Assembly: GCA_963766005.1 (NCBI GenBank)
Contig: CAVXYG010000006.1
Location: forward strand, 248,001 to 312,000
Source of the DNA: CAVXYG01 sp963766005
Lineage (GTDB): Bacteria; Actinomycetota; Actinomycetes; S36-B12; GCA-2699445
DNA length: 64,000 bases
Reading direction: 5' to 3'
Under the pieces are notes generated by a model that saw only the letters and a program-made list of their open reading frames with translations, searched no databases and was not told where the DNA came from. Positions 7,801 through 16,845 of the stretch are shown piece by piece; the first letter of the stretch is position 1; each line of letters opens with the position of its first letter. Made by a program: the position numbers and the translations under genes.

Positions 7801-8724
7801 GTGGTCCTGCAGGTTGTCGCGTTGCGTCACCAGTTCGGGACTCGTCGCGCGCTCGACGGTGTCGACATGACGGTGCGGCCCGGAGTCCTGACCGGTCTGC
7901 TCGGGCCCAACGGCGCAGGAAAGACGACCCTCATGCGGGTCATGCTCGGGGTGATCGAACCCAGCGGCGGCGAGGTGCTCATCGACGGCCGCCCGGCGGC
8001 GTTCGCCGATCGCCAGCGCTGGGGCTACATGCCCCAGGAGCGGGGCCTCTACCCCACGATGCGGGCGGGCCAGCAACTGGTCTACATGGCCAGGCTGCAC
8101 GGGATGGACCGCGCCGCAGCGGAGCAGAGCGCGCGCAGCCTGTTGGCCGAGCTCAATCTCGAGGACCGTTGGGACGAGCGCACCGAGAAGCTGTCCGGCG
8201 GCCAGCAGCAGCGGCTCCAACTCGCCGCGGCGCTGGTGCACGATCCGACCATCATCGTGCTGGACGAGCCCTTCGCCGGCCTGGACCCGGTCGCGGTGGC
8301 CGATCTGTCCCAGACGTTGCGCGACCGGGTGCGGGCCGGGCGCACCGTGGTGCTGTCCAGCCACCAACTGGACCTGGTCCAGGATCTCTGCGAGGAGATC
8401 GTCATGATCGACCACGGGCGCACGGTCCTGACCGGATCTGTGGCGGCGCTGCGGGCGACGAGCGGGCGGCGTCAGCTGCGCATCACCCTGCCCTCCGACA
8501 CGGGTCGCGGCTGGCTGGATGCCTTTCCGGGAGCCCGGATCGTCAGCGACGAGGCCGATGCACTGCGGATCGACCTGCCCGCGGGCGTCGAGCCGCTTGC
8601 GGTGCTGGACTCAGCCCGCGCCGCTGGCAGGGTCACCGATTTCGGGCTGGACCTGCCGACGTTGTCGCAGCTGTTCCTCGAGGCCGCCGCCGAGGCCGCC
8701 GAAGGAGCGGGTGCCCGGACATGA
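7801..8724 (+). CDS. ABC transporter ATP-binding protein, NatA-like
   Basis: 307-aa ATPase subunit. Walker A is GPNGAGKTT (about residues 38-46), the signature LSGGQQQR (about 137-144), Walker B IIVLDEPFAGLDP, and the H-loop SSHQLDLVQ. The C-terminal 80 residues are the extra domain typical of NatA/DrrA-type exporters. The GTG start follows a leaderless -10 box. It overlaps the permease gene by 4 bp (ATGA), so the two form one exporter operon. The substrate could be sodium, a drug or a lipid-like compound; unknown. Confidence 0.9.
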   Translation: MVLQVVALRHQFGTRRALDGVDMTVRPGVLTGLLGPNGAGKTTLMRVMLGVIEPSGGEVLIDGRPAAFADRQRWGYMPQERGLYPTMRAGQQLVYMARLHGMDRAAAEQSARSLLAELNLEDRWDERTEKLSGGQQQRLQLAAALVHDPTIIVLDEPFAGLDPVAVADLSQTLRDRVRAGRTVVLSSHQLDLVQDLCEEIVMIDHGRTVLTGSVAALRATSGRRQLRITLPSDTGRGWLDAFPGARIVSDEADALRIDLPAGVEPLAVLDSARAAGRVTDFGLDLPTLSQLFLEAAAEAAEGAGART

Positions 8725-9923
8725 GCGTCACGACGAGTTGGCAGGGAGTCCGCCTGGTCGCCGGCCGGGCGATCGCCGACGGGGCGTCGTCGAAGTCGTG
8801 GCGAGCCGTCACCGCGCTGATGGTGCTGGCCGGTCTGGCCCTGGTCATCCTCCCCCGCGTGATCTCCGGCGGCCCCTCGACGTACACCCTCGCCGCGACG
8901 GAGCAGACGCCGCCGAGCGTGCTGCGGTTCCTCCAAGCCGCCGGCGAGCAGAGCGGCTTCGAGCTGGAGGTGCTCGCGGTGGACGACGCGGCCGCCGGGC
9001 AGGAGGCGGTCCGCGACGGTGGCGCGGACGTGGCCGTCTCCGATGCGGCGCTCGGCAGCGTCGTCTATGTGACCGGCGAGGGCGCCGGCAGCTTCCCCGC
9101 CCTGGTGTCCCAGGCCGTGCTGGTCGCCGCGACCGGGCAGGCCTTGGGGGCCGCCGGTCTGAGCCAGGCGGAGATCGCTCAGATCCAGAGCCTGCCGCCG
9201 CCGGAGCAGGTGTTCGTCGGCGGCGTCGGCGATGAGGGCCGCGCGGCCATCGGGTTCATCGCCGGCATCGTGCTCTACATCACGCTCATCCTCACCGGCA
9301 CCACGATCGCCACCGCCGTGGCCACCGAGAAGACCACCCGGATCTCGGAGGTGCTGCTCGCCGTCCTGCGACCCGGGCAGTTGCTGGTCGGCACCGTCCT
9401 CGGCGTCGGTCTGCTGGGACTGGTGCAGGTGGCTGCCATCGGGGTACCGGTCCTGGTCGGCCTCGCCGTGGGCGACGGGCTGGACGTCCCGGCATCCGCG
9501 GCGGGCGACATCGTCCTGGCGATCGGATGGTTCGTGCTGGGGATCAGCCTGTACGCCTTCCTGTTCGCTGCGCTGGCCACCCTGGTGCAGAAGGTGACCG
9601 AGATCGGCACAGCGATCATGCCGGTGAACGTCGTGCTCATCGGCTCCTACATCCTCGCCGTCACCGTGGCGGTGAACTCCCCCGATGCGTGGCTCTCGGT
9701 CGCCGGGTCGCTGTTCCCGTTGAGCGCGCCGATGGTGATGCCGGTGCGGTGGGCCGCCGGCGGCGTGCCCCCGTGGCAGTTGGTGCTCGCCGTGCTGCTC
9801 ACCGCGATGACTGCGGTGCTGCTGGCGCGCGTGGCTTCGAAGGTCTATGCGCGCGGCTTGACGATGTCCGGTCGGCGGCTGCGGCTGCGGGAGGTCATCG
9901 CCACCCGCGACCCCTCGACCTAG
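8721..9923 (+). CDS. ABC-2 type permease, NatB-like
   Basis: 400-aa membrane subunit paired with the ATPase at 7801. It has one N-terminal transmembrane helix (ALMVLAGLALVILP), a large extracytoplasmic domain of about 150 residues, and a block of five to six helices at residues 175-370 (IAGIVLYITLILTGTTIATAVATEKTTRISEVLL). The EKTTR...EVLL motif after the second helix is typical of NatB/ABC-2 exporters. The start is the ATG overlapping the ATPase stop. Confidence 0.88.
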   Translation: MSVTTSWQGVRLVAGRAIADGASSKSWRAVTALMVLAGLALVILPRVISGGPSTYTLAATEQTPPSVLRFLQAAGEQSGFELEVLAVDDAAAGQEAVRDGGADVAVSDAALGSVVYVTGEGAGSFPALVSQAVLVAATGQALGAAGLSQAEIAQIQSLPPPEQVFVGGVGDEGRAAIGFIAGIVLYITLILTGTTIATAVATEKTTRISEVLLAVLRPGQLLVGTVLGVGLLGLVQVAAIGVPVLVGLAVGDGLDVPASAAGDIVLAIGWFVLGISLYAFLFAALATLVQKVTEIGTAIMPVNVVLIGSYILAVTVAVNSPDAWLSVAGSLFPLSAPMVMPVRWAAGGVPPWQLVLAVLLTAMTAVLLARVASKVYARGLTMSGRRLRLREVIATRDPST

Positions 9924-10012
9924 TCCGAGAACCGGGCGTGGCCGCGTCTGGCGTGCGCTCCGGTATCGCTCGATGCCGAAGCCTGTCGCAGGCTCCCGCA
10001 CGGCGGCCCGAT

Positions 10013-11662
10013 CTACTCCAGCTGCGGCGTGCCCGACGTCGACACGGTGCCGTTCGGCTGGTAGGTGATCGTGGTCGCGGGCGTGAACTCCACGGAGGTG
10101 GTCGTCTGCGGGCCGAGGGCCTCGGCCATCTGGGAGCCGAGCACCTCGACGCTGGGCAGCGCCCGGCTGCCGCTGATCGCGACGCGCACAAGGTCGCCTT
10201 CGACGGTGACGGAGTCCAGGGACAGCGCTTCGGTCGCCTCCGCATCCTCCAGCCACGTGGTCGCGGTCTGCTGGGCCGTCGAGCTGCGCTGCGCCGAGAC
10301 CAGCACCGACTGGACCGCCAGCACCAGCGGCAGCAGGATCATCAGGGCGATGGCGATGAGGGCCCCGAACGTGTTCGCGATCCGGCCCCGGTAGGCCACC
10401 ATGCGGTCCAGCGAGCTGTAGCCGGAGATGAAGAGGACCAGCACCGCGGCGAGCTGGATCGAGACCAGGTTGGTCAGGAACAGCAGCAGCGCGCCAGCAC
10501 CGTCGGCGTAGAAGCCCGCCTGCAGGTTGATCCCGACGACTGCCAGCGGCGGCACCAGGGCGACGGCGATCGCCACACCGGCGATGGACGATGCCACGCG
10601 GCTGTTGACGGTCGCGAACGCCCCGGCAGCGCCCGCCGCGAGGGCGATGCTCATGTCGATCACGTTGGGGTTGATGCGGCTGAGGATCTGCGAGTTGCTC
10701 GCCAGGGGGACGACGACCGGCGTCCAGGCTGCGATGACCGCGGCCAGCGCCACGGACCCCATCGTGCCGGTGATGATCATGAAGATCGAAGTGATCATGC
10801 GATGCAGCCGCCCCTCGACGACCGCGGCGGCCGAACCGAGGATCGGCGTCATGAGCGGGGCCACGATCATCGCGCCGATCACCACAGCGGTGGAGTCCTG
10901 CAGCACGCCGAAGGTGGCGATCGCGACGGACAGCAGCAGCATCACCCACCAGGCGACGAGCTTGGCCGCCAGCCCTGGCGGTTCGAAGAACAGCGAATCG
11001 GCGATTTCGGCGCGCCGCCGGTCGCCGATGTTCTGCGACTCCATCCACTCCACGAGCATGGCGAAGAGCGAGTCGGTATCGATGCCCCTCGCCGATGCCG
11101 GATCGGCGGCCGTCCGGATCGCGTAGGCAACGATGATGGCGCCGACCAGCAGCGCACCGGTAGCCAGGGTCGCCAGCAGGAAGGACACCAGCGCGCCGGG
11201 AACGGCTGCCGTGATCAATCCCAATGCGGCCATCGCGCCAGCTCGGAGCAGATGTCCGGCCCGTACCCTGCCCCGGGCCCGCAATCCGCGTACGGCGGCG
11301 ATCGCGGCAGCGATCAGCAGGTACAACGCCAGCAGGGAGGCAACGAGCTCGACGCTCGCGACGGGGTAGGCGAGCAGTCCCGCACCGCCGACCAGGGCCA
11401 GGAGCGATTCCCCCATCGAGAGGGGCGCGGATGATCGGCGACGAAACAGCCTGCGCAGGAAGGACACGGCGCCGCCGACCAGCAGGCCGGTGCCGAGGAC
11501 GAGGCGCAGCAGCTGCGAGCTCAGATCCGGAGTCGCGACGATGATGAGCCCGCCCACGATGAGCAGCAGCCCTTTCAGGAGCGCGGGGCCCCAGGCGGTC
11601 AGGAGGATGAGCAGACCACGCCCGAGGGTGTTGTGCTCATCCTGAGCCGACGGCGTGGCCAT
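10013..11662 (-). CDS. DUF389 polytopic membrane protein
   Basis: 549-aa membrane protein. The first 180 residues hold about six helices and resemble an HdeD/DUF308-like region. Residues about 225-440 form the DUF389 domain (DSTAVVIGAMIVAPLMTPILG, INPNVIDMSIALAAGAAGAFATVN, AIAVALVPPLAVVGI). The C-terminal 100 residues are a soluble domain, probably outside. Function is unknown for the family. I start at the ATG at 11662; an in-frame ATG at 11914 would add an 84-residue Ala/Pro tail encoded by an irregular tandem repeat whose 31-bp unit shifts the repeat frame, so I treat that part as noncoding. Convergent with the NatB-like gene. Confidence 0.72.
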   Translation of the reverse strand: MATPSAQDEHNTLGRGLLILLTAWGPALLKGLLLIVGGLIIVATPDLSSQLLRLVLGTGLLVGGAVSFLRRLFRRRSSAPLSMGESLLALVGGAGLLAYPVASVELVASLLALYLLIAAAIAAVRGLRARGRVRAGHLLRAGAMAALGLITAAVPGALVSFLLATLATGALLVGAIIVAYAIRTAADPASARGIDTDSLFAMLVEWMESQNIGDRRRAEIADSLFFEPPGLAAKLVAWWVMLLLSVAIATFGVLQDSTAVVIGAMIVAPLMTPILGSAAAVVEGRLHRMITSIFMIITGTMGSVALAAVIAAWTPVVVPLASNSQILSRINPNVIDMSIALAAGAAGAFATVNSRVASSIAGVAIAVALVPPLAVVGINLQAGFYADGAGALLLFLTNLVSIQLAAVLVLFISGYSSLDRMVAYRGRIANTFGALIAIALMILLPLVLAVQSVLVSAQRSSTAQQTATTWLEDAEATEALSLDSVTVEGDLVRVAISGSRALPSVEVLGSQMAEALGPQTTTSVEFTPATTITYQPNGTVSTSGTPQLE

Positions 11663-11730
11663 CTCCGGGCACGTCCTCGGCGGGGCTGGAGTCAGGGGGC
11701 GCTGCCGGCGTGGGGCCGCGGCGGCGGGGG

Positions 11731-11871
11731 CTGCGGCGTGGCGTCTGGCGGCGGGGGCTGCCGGCGTGGCGTCTGCGGCGGCGGGGGCTGCCGGCGTGGC
11801 GTCTCCGGCGGCGGGGGCTGCCGGCGCTGGCGTCTCCGGCGGCGGGGGCTGCCGGCGTGGCGTCTCTGGGC
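11731..11871. repeat. Imperfect 30-bp tandem repeat, about 4.5 units
   Basis: Units begin CTGCCGGCGTGGCGTCT and end in a GGCGGCGGGGG run; full units start at 11758, 11788 and 11818, with shorter or partial copies on both sides. One unit is 31 bp rather than 30. The array lies directly upstream of the DUF389 gene and could be read as an Ala/Pro-rich extension of it. Confidence 0.8.
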
Positions 11872-12257
11872 TGTTCGGGGGACACAGGAACAGTGTGGGG
11901 TCTGCCTGGGCCATCCGCTGCTAGCTGGGCTGATGCGTCACGGCGCGCCACGGGCCCCAGAGCTGGCGAACCCGTTCGCCTGGTGCGCCGGTATGGCCGG
12001 CCCGGAACAACAGCAATCGGTCGGCGCCACGCCAGGCCGTCCCGAATCACCGGGTGCTGGTCCGTCCGTTGCGGTGCAGCGGATCCGGACGGCCTCGTCG
12101 GGTCAGGTTCCTGCGCCTGGGATGTACCGGGCATGCGGCGAACGACTGCCGACGAAGAGTGCTGCCTGCCTCGGAGCGACCCGTCGGACCTGCTGGATAT
12201 CACTGGAGTGAACGAAGGACGCAACCGAGGGTCACCGATCGAGACGAGGGGAAGATT
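11872..12257. other. 386 bp without a supported gene
   Basis: Open frames here have no start with a ribosome site and no recognisable domain. It separates the DUF389 gene from the small zinc-ribbon gene and may hold both promoters. Confidence 0.4.
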
Positions 12258-12371
12258 ATGGGGAACGTTGCCGTGCAATGCCCGACATGTCGCAGTTGGG
12301 ACGTCAACAAGCGCTGGACGATGGGCAACGCGTACTACCAGTGCGCGCGCTGCGGCTATCTCTGGCGGTAG
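12258..12371 (+). CDS. 37-aa zinc-ribbon miniprotein
   Basis: A short gene: ATG at 12258 with GAGGGGAAG seven to eight bases upstream, and a stop at 12369. The product begins MGNVAVQCPTC and has two CxxC knuckles 21 residues apart (CPTC ... CARC) around aromatic and basic residues, ending GYLWR. This is a minimal rubredoxin-type zinc ribbon, likely cytoplasmic and able to bind nucleic acid or protein. It is too short for most gene callers. Partner unknown. Confidence 0.62.
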   Translation: MGNVAVQCPTCRSWDVNKRWTMGNAYYQCARCGYLWR

Positions 12372-12911
12372 GGCTGCGGCAGGTCCAGAGGTGGAAGCGG
12401 GCGGCGAACTCACGGTCACTTCCGGCCCGGGTCAGCGGCGAACCCGTCGGACGGGGTACCTACGATCTCGTTCCCAGGACCCGGGTCCTCGACCGCGTCG
12501 GCAGCGATTGGCGGTCGCTTTGCGGTGTGATGATCTTCGTCCGCGGAGCCGTCGACGTCCAATCCGACGTCCACGCCATAGCTGGCGACGTCTGCATCGC
12601 CTTGCCCACAGCCCAGCAGTGCCACGGGTGCACCCGCCGGCGTCTGAGACCAGTCCGTCGTCGATGCGTGGGCACGGCCTGGACAGGAGGGCTGCGACGC
12701 CGACGCCGACGCGGCGGCCGGTCCGAGTGGTTGGCGCATGCCATGGAATGGACGCGCAGCGGGTCCGTCCGGGGGTCAGTCACGACCGAACCGGCCTTCG
12801 GCGATCCTCCCCCAGCGCGCGCGAGGCATGGCGAGGCGCATGCCTCGCGAGCCGAAGCGGCGGCACAACCCTCGATAGCCAGGGGGGTGCTCGTCGGGCA
12901 TGCTGGCGCCC
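12372..12911. other. 540 bp with no supported gene
   Basis: Both strands have open frames typical of GC-rich shadow coding, but none has a ribosome site with a recognisable protein. I see no repeat or hairpin that stands out. Confidence 0.4.
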
Positions 12912-13319
12912 ATGAGTGCCACGAGATACCCGTTCCACTTCGACCGGATGTACCGAGCGCCGCTGGCGGCCCTCGGCGTCGTGCCGGCGGCCGCTTGGGT
13001 CGATGTCGACACTGATCGGATCTTCGCCCGCTTCGGCCCCTGGAGTTGCGCGACCGAGCCGGACAACGTGGTCGACGTGTGCCTCAGCGGCCCCTACTTG
13101 GCGGTTCGGGCGATCGGAGCGCGCCTGTCCGCGGCCGACAAGGGGCTGACGTTCGGGACAACGACGCGCGGCGGAGTGTGCCTGCTGCTGCGCGATCCGG
13201 TGACGGGTCTGGACCCGCTGGGCCTGATCCGTCACCCGGGTGTCACCCTGACGGTCGCCGATCGCGAGGCCTTCGCCGCACACGTGCGGCGAGTTGCCGG
13301 GCTACCCGCACATCAGTAG
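12912..13319 (+). CDS. Conserved hypothetical protein
   Basis: 135-aa soluble protein starting MSATRYPFHFDRMYR. It contains alternating strands (WVDVDTDRIFARFGPWSCAT, VVDVCLSGPYLAVRAIG) and a final VTLTVADREAFAAHVRRV helix. I recall similar actinobacterial proteins of unknown function with the pattern YPFxFDxxYR...ARFGPW...GP. No catalytic motif is visible. The ATG at 12912 is preferred over the one at 12900 because the recalled family begins at the second. Confidence 0.62.
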   Translation: MSATRYPFHFDRMYRAPLAALGVVPAAAWVDVDTDRIFARFGPWSCATEPDNVVDVCLSGPYLAVRAIGARLSAADKGLTFGTTTRGGVCLLLRDPVTGLDPLGLIRHPGVTLTVADREAFAAHVRRVAGLPAHQ

Positions 13320-13416
13320 CTGGACGAGTGGGGGCGGGCGAGGGCATTGCTGCGCCTCGCCGGTCGTCTCCCTTGACGGAATCCCCACACCTGCTCTGGC
13401 CTGCCACTCTCGTCCC

Positions 13417-13845
13417 ATGCGCAGGACATGGAATCGGCTACGGCCGGGAGCTCGGGCGGTCGCGGCATCCTTTCTCATCAGCGGCACCGTCCACTTCGTG
13501 CGACCGCAGGTCTTCGAACCCCTGATCCCACCGGCCCTCCCCGCGCCTCGGGCATGGGTCGTGGCCAGCGGAGCCGCCGAGCTCAGCAGTGCCGCAGGCT
13601 TGCTGGCCGGGGCCAAGTGGGCACCAGCGGCGACCACCGGAACCCTGTTGCTGGTCTGGCCGGGCAACATGTGGCACGCGCTGCGGATGCAGCGCAGCCG
13701 GGCCCATCCCGTCGCGAAAGTGGCAGTATGGCTGCGCCTTCCGCTACAGATCCCGATGATCATTGCGGCGCACGACCCTTACCAGGCCGACGTTGCGAGG
13801 GTCCGCCCGGCGGCTGGCGTGGCATCGCCCCCTGCTCCTGGCTAG
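13417..13845 (+). CDS. DoxX-like integral membrane protein
   Basis: 142-aa protein with about four hydrophobic segments. SGTVHFVRPQVFEPLIPPAL followed by SGAAELSSAAGLLAG is the DoxX-family pattern (HFxxPxxFxxIVPxxLP). DoxX-type proteins are quinone- or redox-linked membrane proteins, but most have no known role. The ATG at 13417 begins with the basic residues MRRTWNRLRPG, a normal inside-facing start. The gene stands alone. Confidence 0.72.
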   Translation: MRRTWNRLRPGARAVAASFLISGTVHFVRPQVFEPLIPPALPAPRAWVVASGAAELSSAAGLLAGAKWAPAATTGTLLLVWPGNMWHALRMQRSRAHPVAKVAVWLRLPLQIPMIIAAHDPYQADVARVRPAAGVASPPAPG

Positions 13846-13904
13846 CGCCCCCGGACACCATCGGGCGTCCCGGAGTACCACGCACGGCGTTCTGCCAGCG
13901 GCCT

Positions 13905-13998
13905 GGCCTCGACCCCGGCCTGACCCGCCGCGGCAGCAGACGGCGCCTGGCCTCGACCCCGGCCTGACCCGCCGCGGCAGCAGACGGCGCCTGGCCTC
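13905..13998. repeat. 44-bp tandem repeat, two full copies plus a partial
   Basis: Two identical 44-bp copies at 13905-13948 and 13949-13992, each beginning GGCCTCGACCCCGGCC and ending GCAGACGGCGCCT, followed by the first 9 bases of a third copy. No gene overlaps it convincingly. Confidence 0.9.
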
Positions 13999-14304
13999 GA
14001 CGCTCGGACCGTTCGTGGCACGGTCGGTCGGACCGCTCCGCCTCGGGCTGCGATCGGACGCTTCGGGCACGGACTGGTCGATATGGACCACTTGTCGCGG
14101 GAAGCGCGAGACTACTCGCCGGTAAGCCTCATCTGGATGGGACTGGCCGCCACATCCCCGCGGCCGCCCGCGGCTATGGCGATCTACATGAGGCTTCCCG
14201 GCATTGCGCGGCCTCAGGCTCGTGCCACTGGCCGGCGATGCCCACGCCAAACCCCCATGGTCGCCAGTGGGTGGAGGCCCGACGGCGCCGCGATCGCATC
14301 GACC

Positions 14305-14350
14305 GCCGGCGCAGGCCCGGGCGCCCGACGACGCCCGGGCCTGCGCCGGC
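14305..14350. terminator. Perfect 19-bp stem hairpin
   Basis: GCCGGCGCAGGCCCGGGCG at 14305-14323 is exactly complementary to 14332-14350, with an 8-nt loop. There is no T-run, so it may be a factor-dependent terminator, a translation-blocking structure or a small mobile remnant. It ends 3 nt before the ATG used for the next gene. Confidence 0.55.
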
Positions 14351-14353
14351 CGA

Positions 14354-14920
14354 ATGCTGGATCAGCCGGACCGCCCGAGAACGCACGACGGGCGAGAACC
14401 GGGTCTCGCAGGGGCTGCTGCGATCGCGCTGAGCGCGGTTGCCTGGTGGCCTGCCTTCACTCTTGGGGCGTGGGGGCAGGTCTTCTTCGAACAGATCCTC
14501 GCCCTCTGGGCATCGGCTACCGCGGCGTGCATCGTGGTGCTCGTCAAGAGCCCGCGACGCACCCCCTCCTTGCTCACCGCGGCACTGCTACTGCCGTCAG
14601 TCTGGCTGGTGCTGGCGTGGCTCGTTCCCGGCGGCGACAGCAGGGCCGCCCAGGCCGTCCCGGTGTTGGACATCGCGCTGACGGTCATCGGCATCCCAGC
14701 CATGGGGATTCTCCTGGTGCGGATCGCCATGCCGAGCATCCCGCGCGGCACGACGGCTGGCGAGCGCCGACTCCTGTTCGCGGCCGTCGCCGCAGTCGCC
14801 GCGATTGCGTTCCTCCTCGGACTGGGGCAGTCGCACTTCCTCACTCGCGGCGATTTCGCCCGCAGCGGCAATGCGCTGCCCGAGCAGTGCACTCCCGGCC
14901 CGGCAACGCTGGGTCGGTGA
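14354..14920 (+). CDS. Multi-pass membrane protein of unknown function
   Basis: 188-aa protein with about five hydrophobic helices (AAAIALSAVAWWPAFTLGAW, ATAACIVVLV, LLLPSVWLVLAWLV, LTVIGIPAMGILLVRI, LFAAVAAVAAIAFLLGL) and a C-terminal HFLTRGDFARSGN...P...C motif seen, as I recall, in other actinobacterial membrane proteins. The start is uncertain: the ATG at 14354 has no ribosome site and follows a strong hairpin; the open frame extends to 14204. It precedes the BrkB-like gene by 100 bp. Confidence 0.55.
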   Translation: MLDQPDRPRTHDGREPGLAGAAAIALSAVAWWPAFTLGAWGQVFFEQILALWASATAACIVVLVKSPRRTPSLLTAALLLPSVWLVLAWLVPGGDSRAAQAVPVLDIALTVIGIPAMGILLVRIAMPSIPRGTTAGERRLLFAAVAAVAAIAFLLGLGQSHFLTRGDFARSGNALPEQCTPGPATLGR

Positions 14921-15008
14921 CGCCCCGCGCGGGGAGGCCGGACGCGGCGGCAACGGTGGCGGCCGTCGACGTCCCAGTCCCAGTCCCAGCCTGCCGACGC
15001 AGCGCCCC

Positions 15009-15014
15009 TACGGT
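15009..15014 (+). promoter_or_regulatory. Leaderless -10 box TACGGT
   Basis: TACGGT is followed by 6 nt and the ATG at 15021. There is no purine-rich ribosome site, so a leaderless start fits. Confidence 0.5.
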
Positions 15015-15020
15015 GGAACG

Positions 15021-16265
15021 ATGAGCGACAGGGGCGGAGCCGCAGCGGACAGCGCAGATTCGACCCCGGGCCGCGCCGGCGAGATCGCTGGGCGGCTGGA
15101 GTACCGAGCGCGGGGGCTGGCCCGATCCATCGACCTCTGGCAGCAGCGTCAGACGATCATCGCCTTCCCATGGTCGGTCTACCGGAAATTCGCCGACGAC
15201 TCCGGCAGCCGGTTCGCCGCGCAGTTGGCCTACTACGCGCTGTTCTCCATCGCGCCCCTGCTCCTGGTGTTCGCCGTCGTGCTGGGCCGGGTGCTGCGGG
15301 ACGATCCGCAGACTCTGGACCGGTTGATCGACGTCACCCTCGGAGCGTTCCCGGGGGTCGCCGATTCGGTCAACGCGGCCATCGTCACGTTGCCGGACGG
15401 CGGCCTGCCGCTGCTGCTCGGCGTGGTCGCTGCGCTGTATGCCGGTCTCGCGTTCACGGAGTCGGCGCAATTCGCGTTCAACCAGATCTGGGCGGTGCCG
15501 TGGCGGATCCGGCCGGGCTTCTTCCCGCGGCAGTTCCGCGCCCTGAGCATGACGCTGCTGTTCTACTCCGGCCTGGTCGGCTACGGCGTGGTTGCCGCGT
15601 GGTCGGGACTGGCTGCTCACCAAAGCGTCGCGGTCCGCACCTCGGTGCTCCTGATCGCCGGCGCGATCTTCTTCGGCGTTGTGCTGCTCTCCTACTGGGT
15701 GCTCTGCGGGCGCAAGCTCACGTTCTGGCAGATCTGGCCGGGCACGCTGGCCTTCCTCGCGATCACGATGCTGGTCATCCCGTTCCTCAGCGGGCTCTTC
15801 GCGAGGTTGGTCGAGAACGCCAGCGCCCTGTACGGGGCGCTGGCGAGCGTCATCGCCGTCCTGTCGCTGTTCTACACCACGGCTGTGCTGTTCATCCTCA
15901 CTGCGGAGATCAACGCGGTCCGCACGTGGCGACTGTGGCCCAGGGCGCTGTTCCCCGATTGGCTGTCCCACGCGGACCGGAGCGCCTACACGGTGCTGGC
16001 CCCGGTCGAGGAGCGCATGCCGGAGCAGCGAGTGATCACCTATTTCGGGGTCCTCTCCGACCGCTTCAGCCGTGAGCTGGGCCCGCAACTGGACCACGCC
16101 CGCTTCGATTTCGTGGACCGGCCGCCGCCGTTCATCCTCGATGATCCGGGCACCGTGCTCATGGACTACTACGCAGAGGGCCGCGAACCGGGAGTCGTCA
16201 TTGAGCCCTACTCCCCCAAGCCCACGCCGCCGACGGAGGAGGCCTCGATCGAAGGCCAGGGCTAG
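15021..16265 (+). CDS. YihY/BrkB family membrane protein
   Basis: 414-aa inner-membrane protein of the YihY (formerly 'ribonuclease BN'/virulence factor BrkB) family. Six helices lie between residues 60 and 310. Family motifs visible: FAAQLAYYALFSIAPLLLVF, LYAGLAFTESAQFAFNQIWAV, FFGVVLLSYWVLCGRKLTFWQIWPGTLA, and SVIAVLSLFYTTAVLFILTAEINAVRT. The soluble tail of about 100 residues is less conserved. Function is unresolved; lipid or solute export has been proposed for the family. The start follows a leaderless -10 box. Confidence 0.88.
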   Translation: MSDRGGAAADSADSTPGRAGEIAGRLEYRARGLARSIDLWQQRQTIIAFPWSVYRKFADDSGSRFAAQLAYYALFSIAPLLLVFAVVLGRVLRDDPQTLDRLIDVTLGAFPGVADSVNAAIVTLPDGGLPLLLGVVAALYAGLAFTESAQFAFNQIWAVPWRIRPGFFPRQFRALSMTLLFYSGLVGYGVVAAWSGLAAHQSVAVRTSVLLIAGAIFFGVVLLSYWVLCGRKLTFWQIWPGTLAFLAITMLVIPFLSGLFARLVENASALYGALASVIAVLSLFYTTAVLFILTAEINAVRTWRLWPRALFPDWLSHADRSAYTVLAPVEERMPEQRVITYFGVLSDRFSRELGPQLDHARFDFVDRPPPFILDDPGTVLMDYYAEGREPGVVIEPYSPKPTPPTEEASIEGQG

Positions 16266-16845
16266 CCTCGGCTCGCAGCGAGGCGTTGTCGATAGGCCGG
16301 CTGCGGACACCCAGCCCGGCAGTGTGGTCGCCACGACCGCATCGCTGGACCCGAGCCAGTTCGCCGCGCCAAAGGACCGGGTACGGGTCGTTCGCAGCCT
16401 TCCCCCACGACGCGGTCCTGCCGCATGTCGATGCCGTCGTGACGCAGAGCGGCTGGGATCACGCAGCGCAGCCTCGCCGCCGGCGTTATCGGTGGTCGTC
16501 GTGCCCTGGGGCCGTGATCAGAACGAAACGGCCCGTCGCGCTGTTGTGAGCGGTGCCGGGGTGATGCTCCCCAGCCGCAGGCTGACGCCGCAGCGCATGA
16601 GGGATGCCGTGGCCAACGCACTCGCCAGGACGGCAGGGGCGCAGCGCGTGGCCCGGGGACTCGCCGGTGCGGGCGGGAGTGCCGGGGCCGTTCGGCTGCT
16701 GGGGTCGCTGCTGTCGGCGCGAGCCCCCGGACGGCGTCACGGACCCGGCGAGTGGGTCGCCGTACGTCGCGTCTCACGGGCGGCCCGGCGACTAGGGTTC
16801 GGGAAGAGCGCCCCGCACCAGCGGGACGCACGGGAGGGGAGACAG
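16266..16845. other. 580-bp intergenic region
   Basis: No supported gene. TAGGGT at 16793-16798 is a likely -10 box for the acetyl-CoA hydrolase gene, giving an untranslated leader of about 40 nt with GGGAGGGGAG before the ATG. Confidence 0.4.

Noticed and set aside
8472..11048. 858-codon open frame on the minus strand
   Set aside because: Shadow of the ABC operon and DUF389 genes; rich in Arg/His/Asp and with no domain.
10013..11914. Longer DUF389 gene with an Ala/Pro tail
   Set aside because: The added part is an irregular tandem repeat whose unit length breaks the frame pattern; kept as an alternative start.
14083..15024. 313-codon plus frame over the membrane-protein gene
   Set aside because: The frame at 14354-14920 has clear membrane helices; this one is Arg/Pro-rich shadow.
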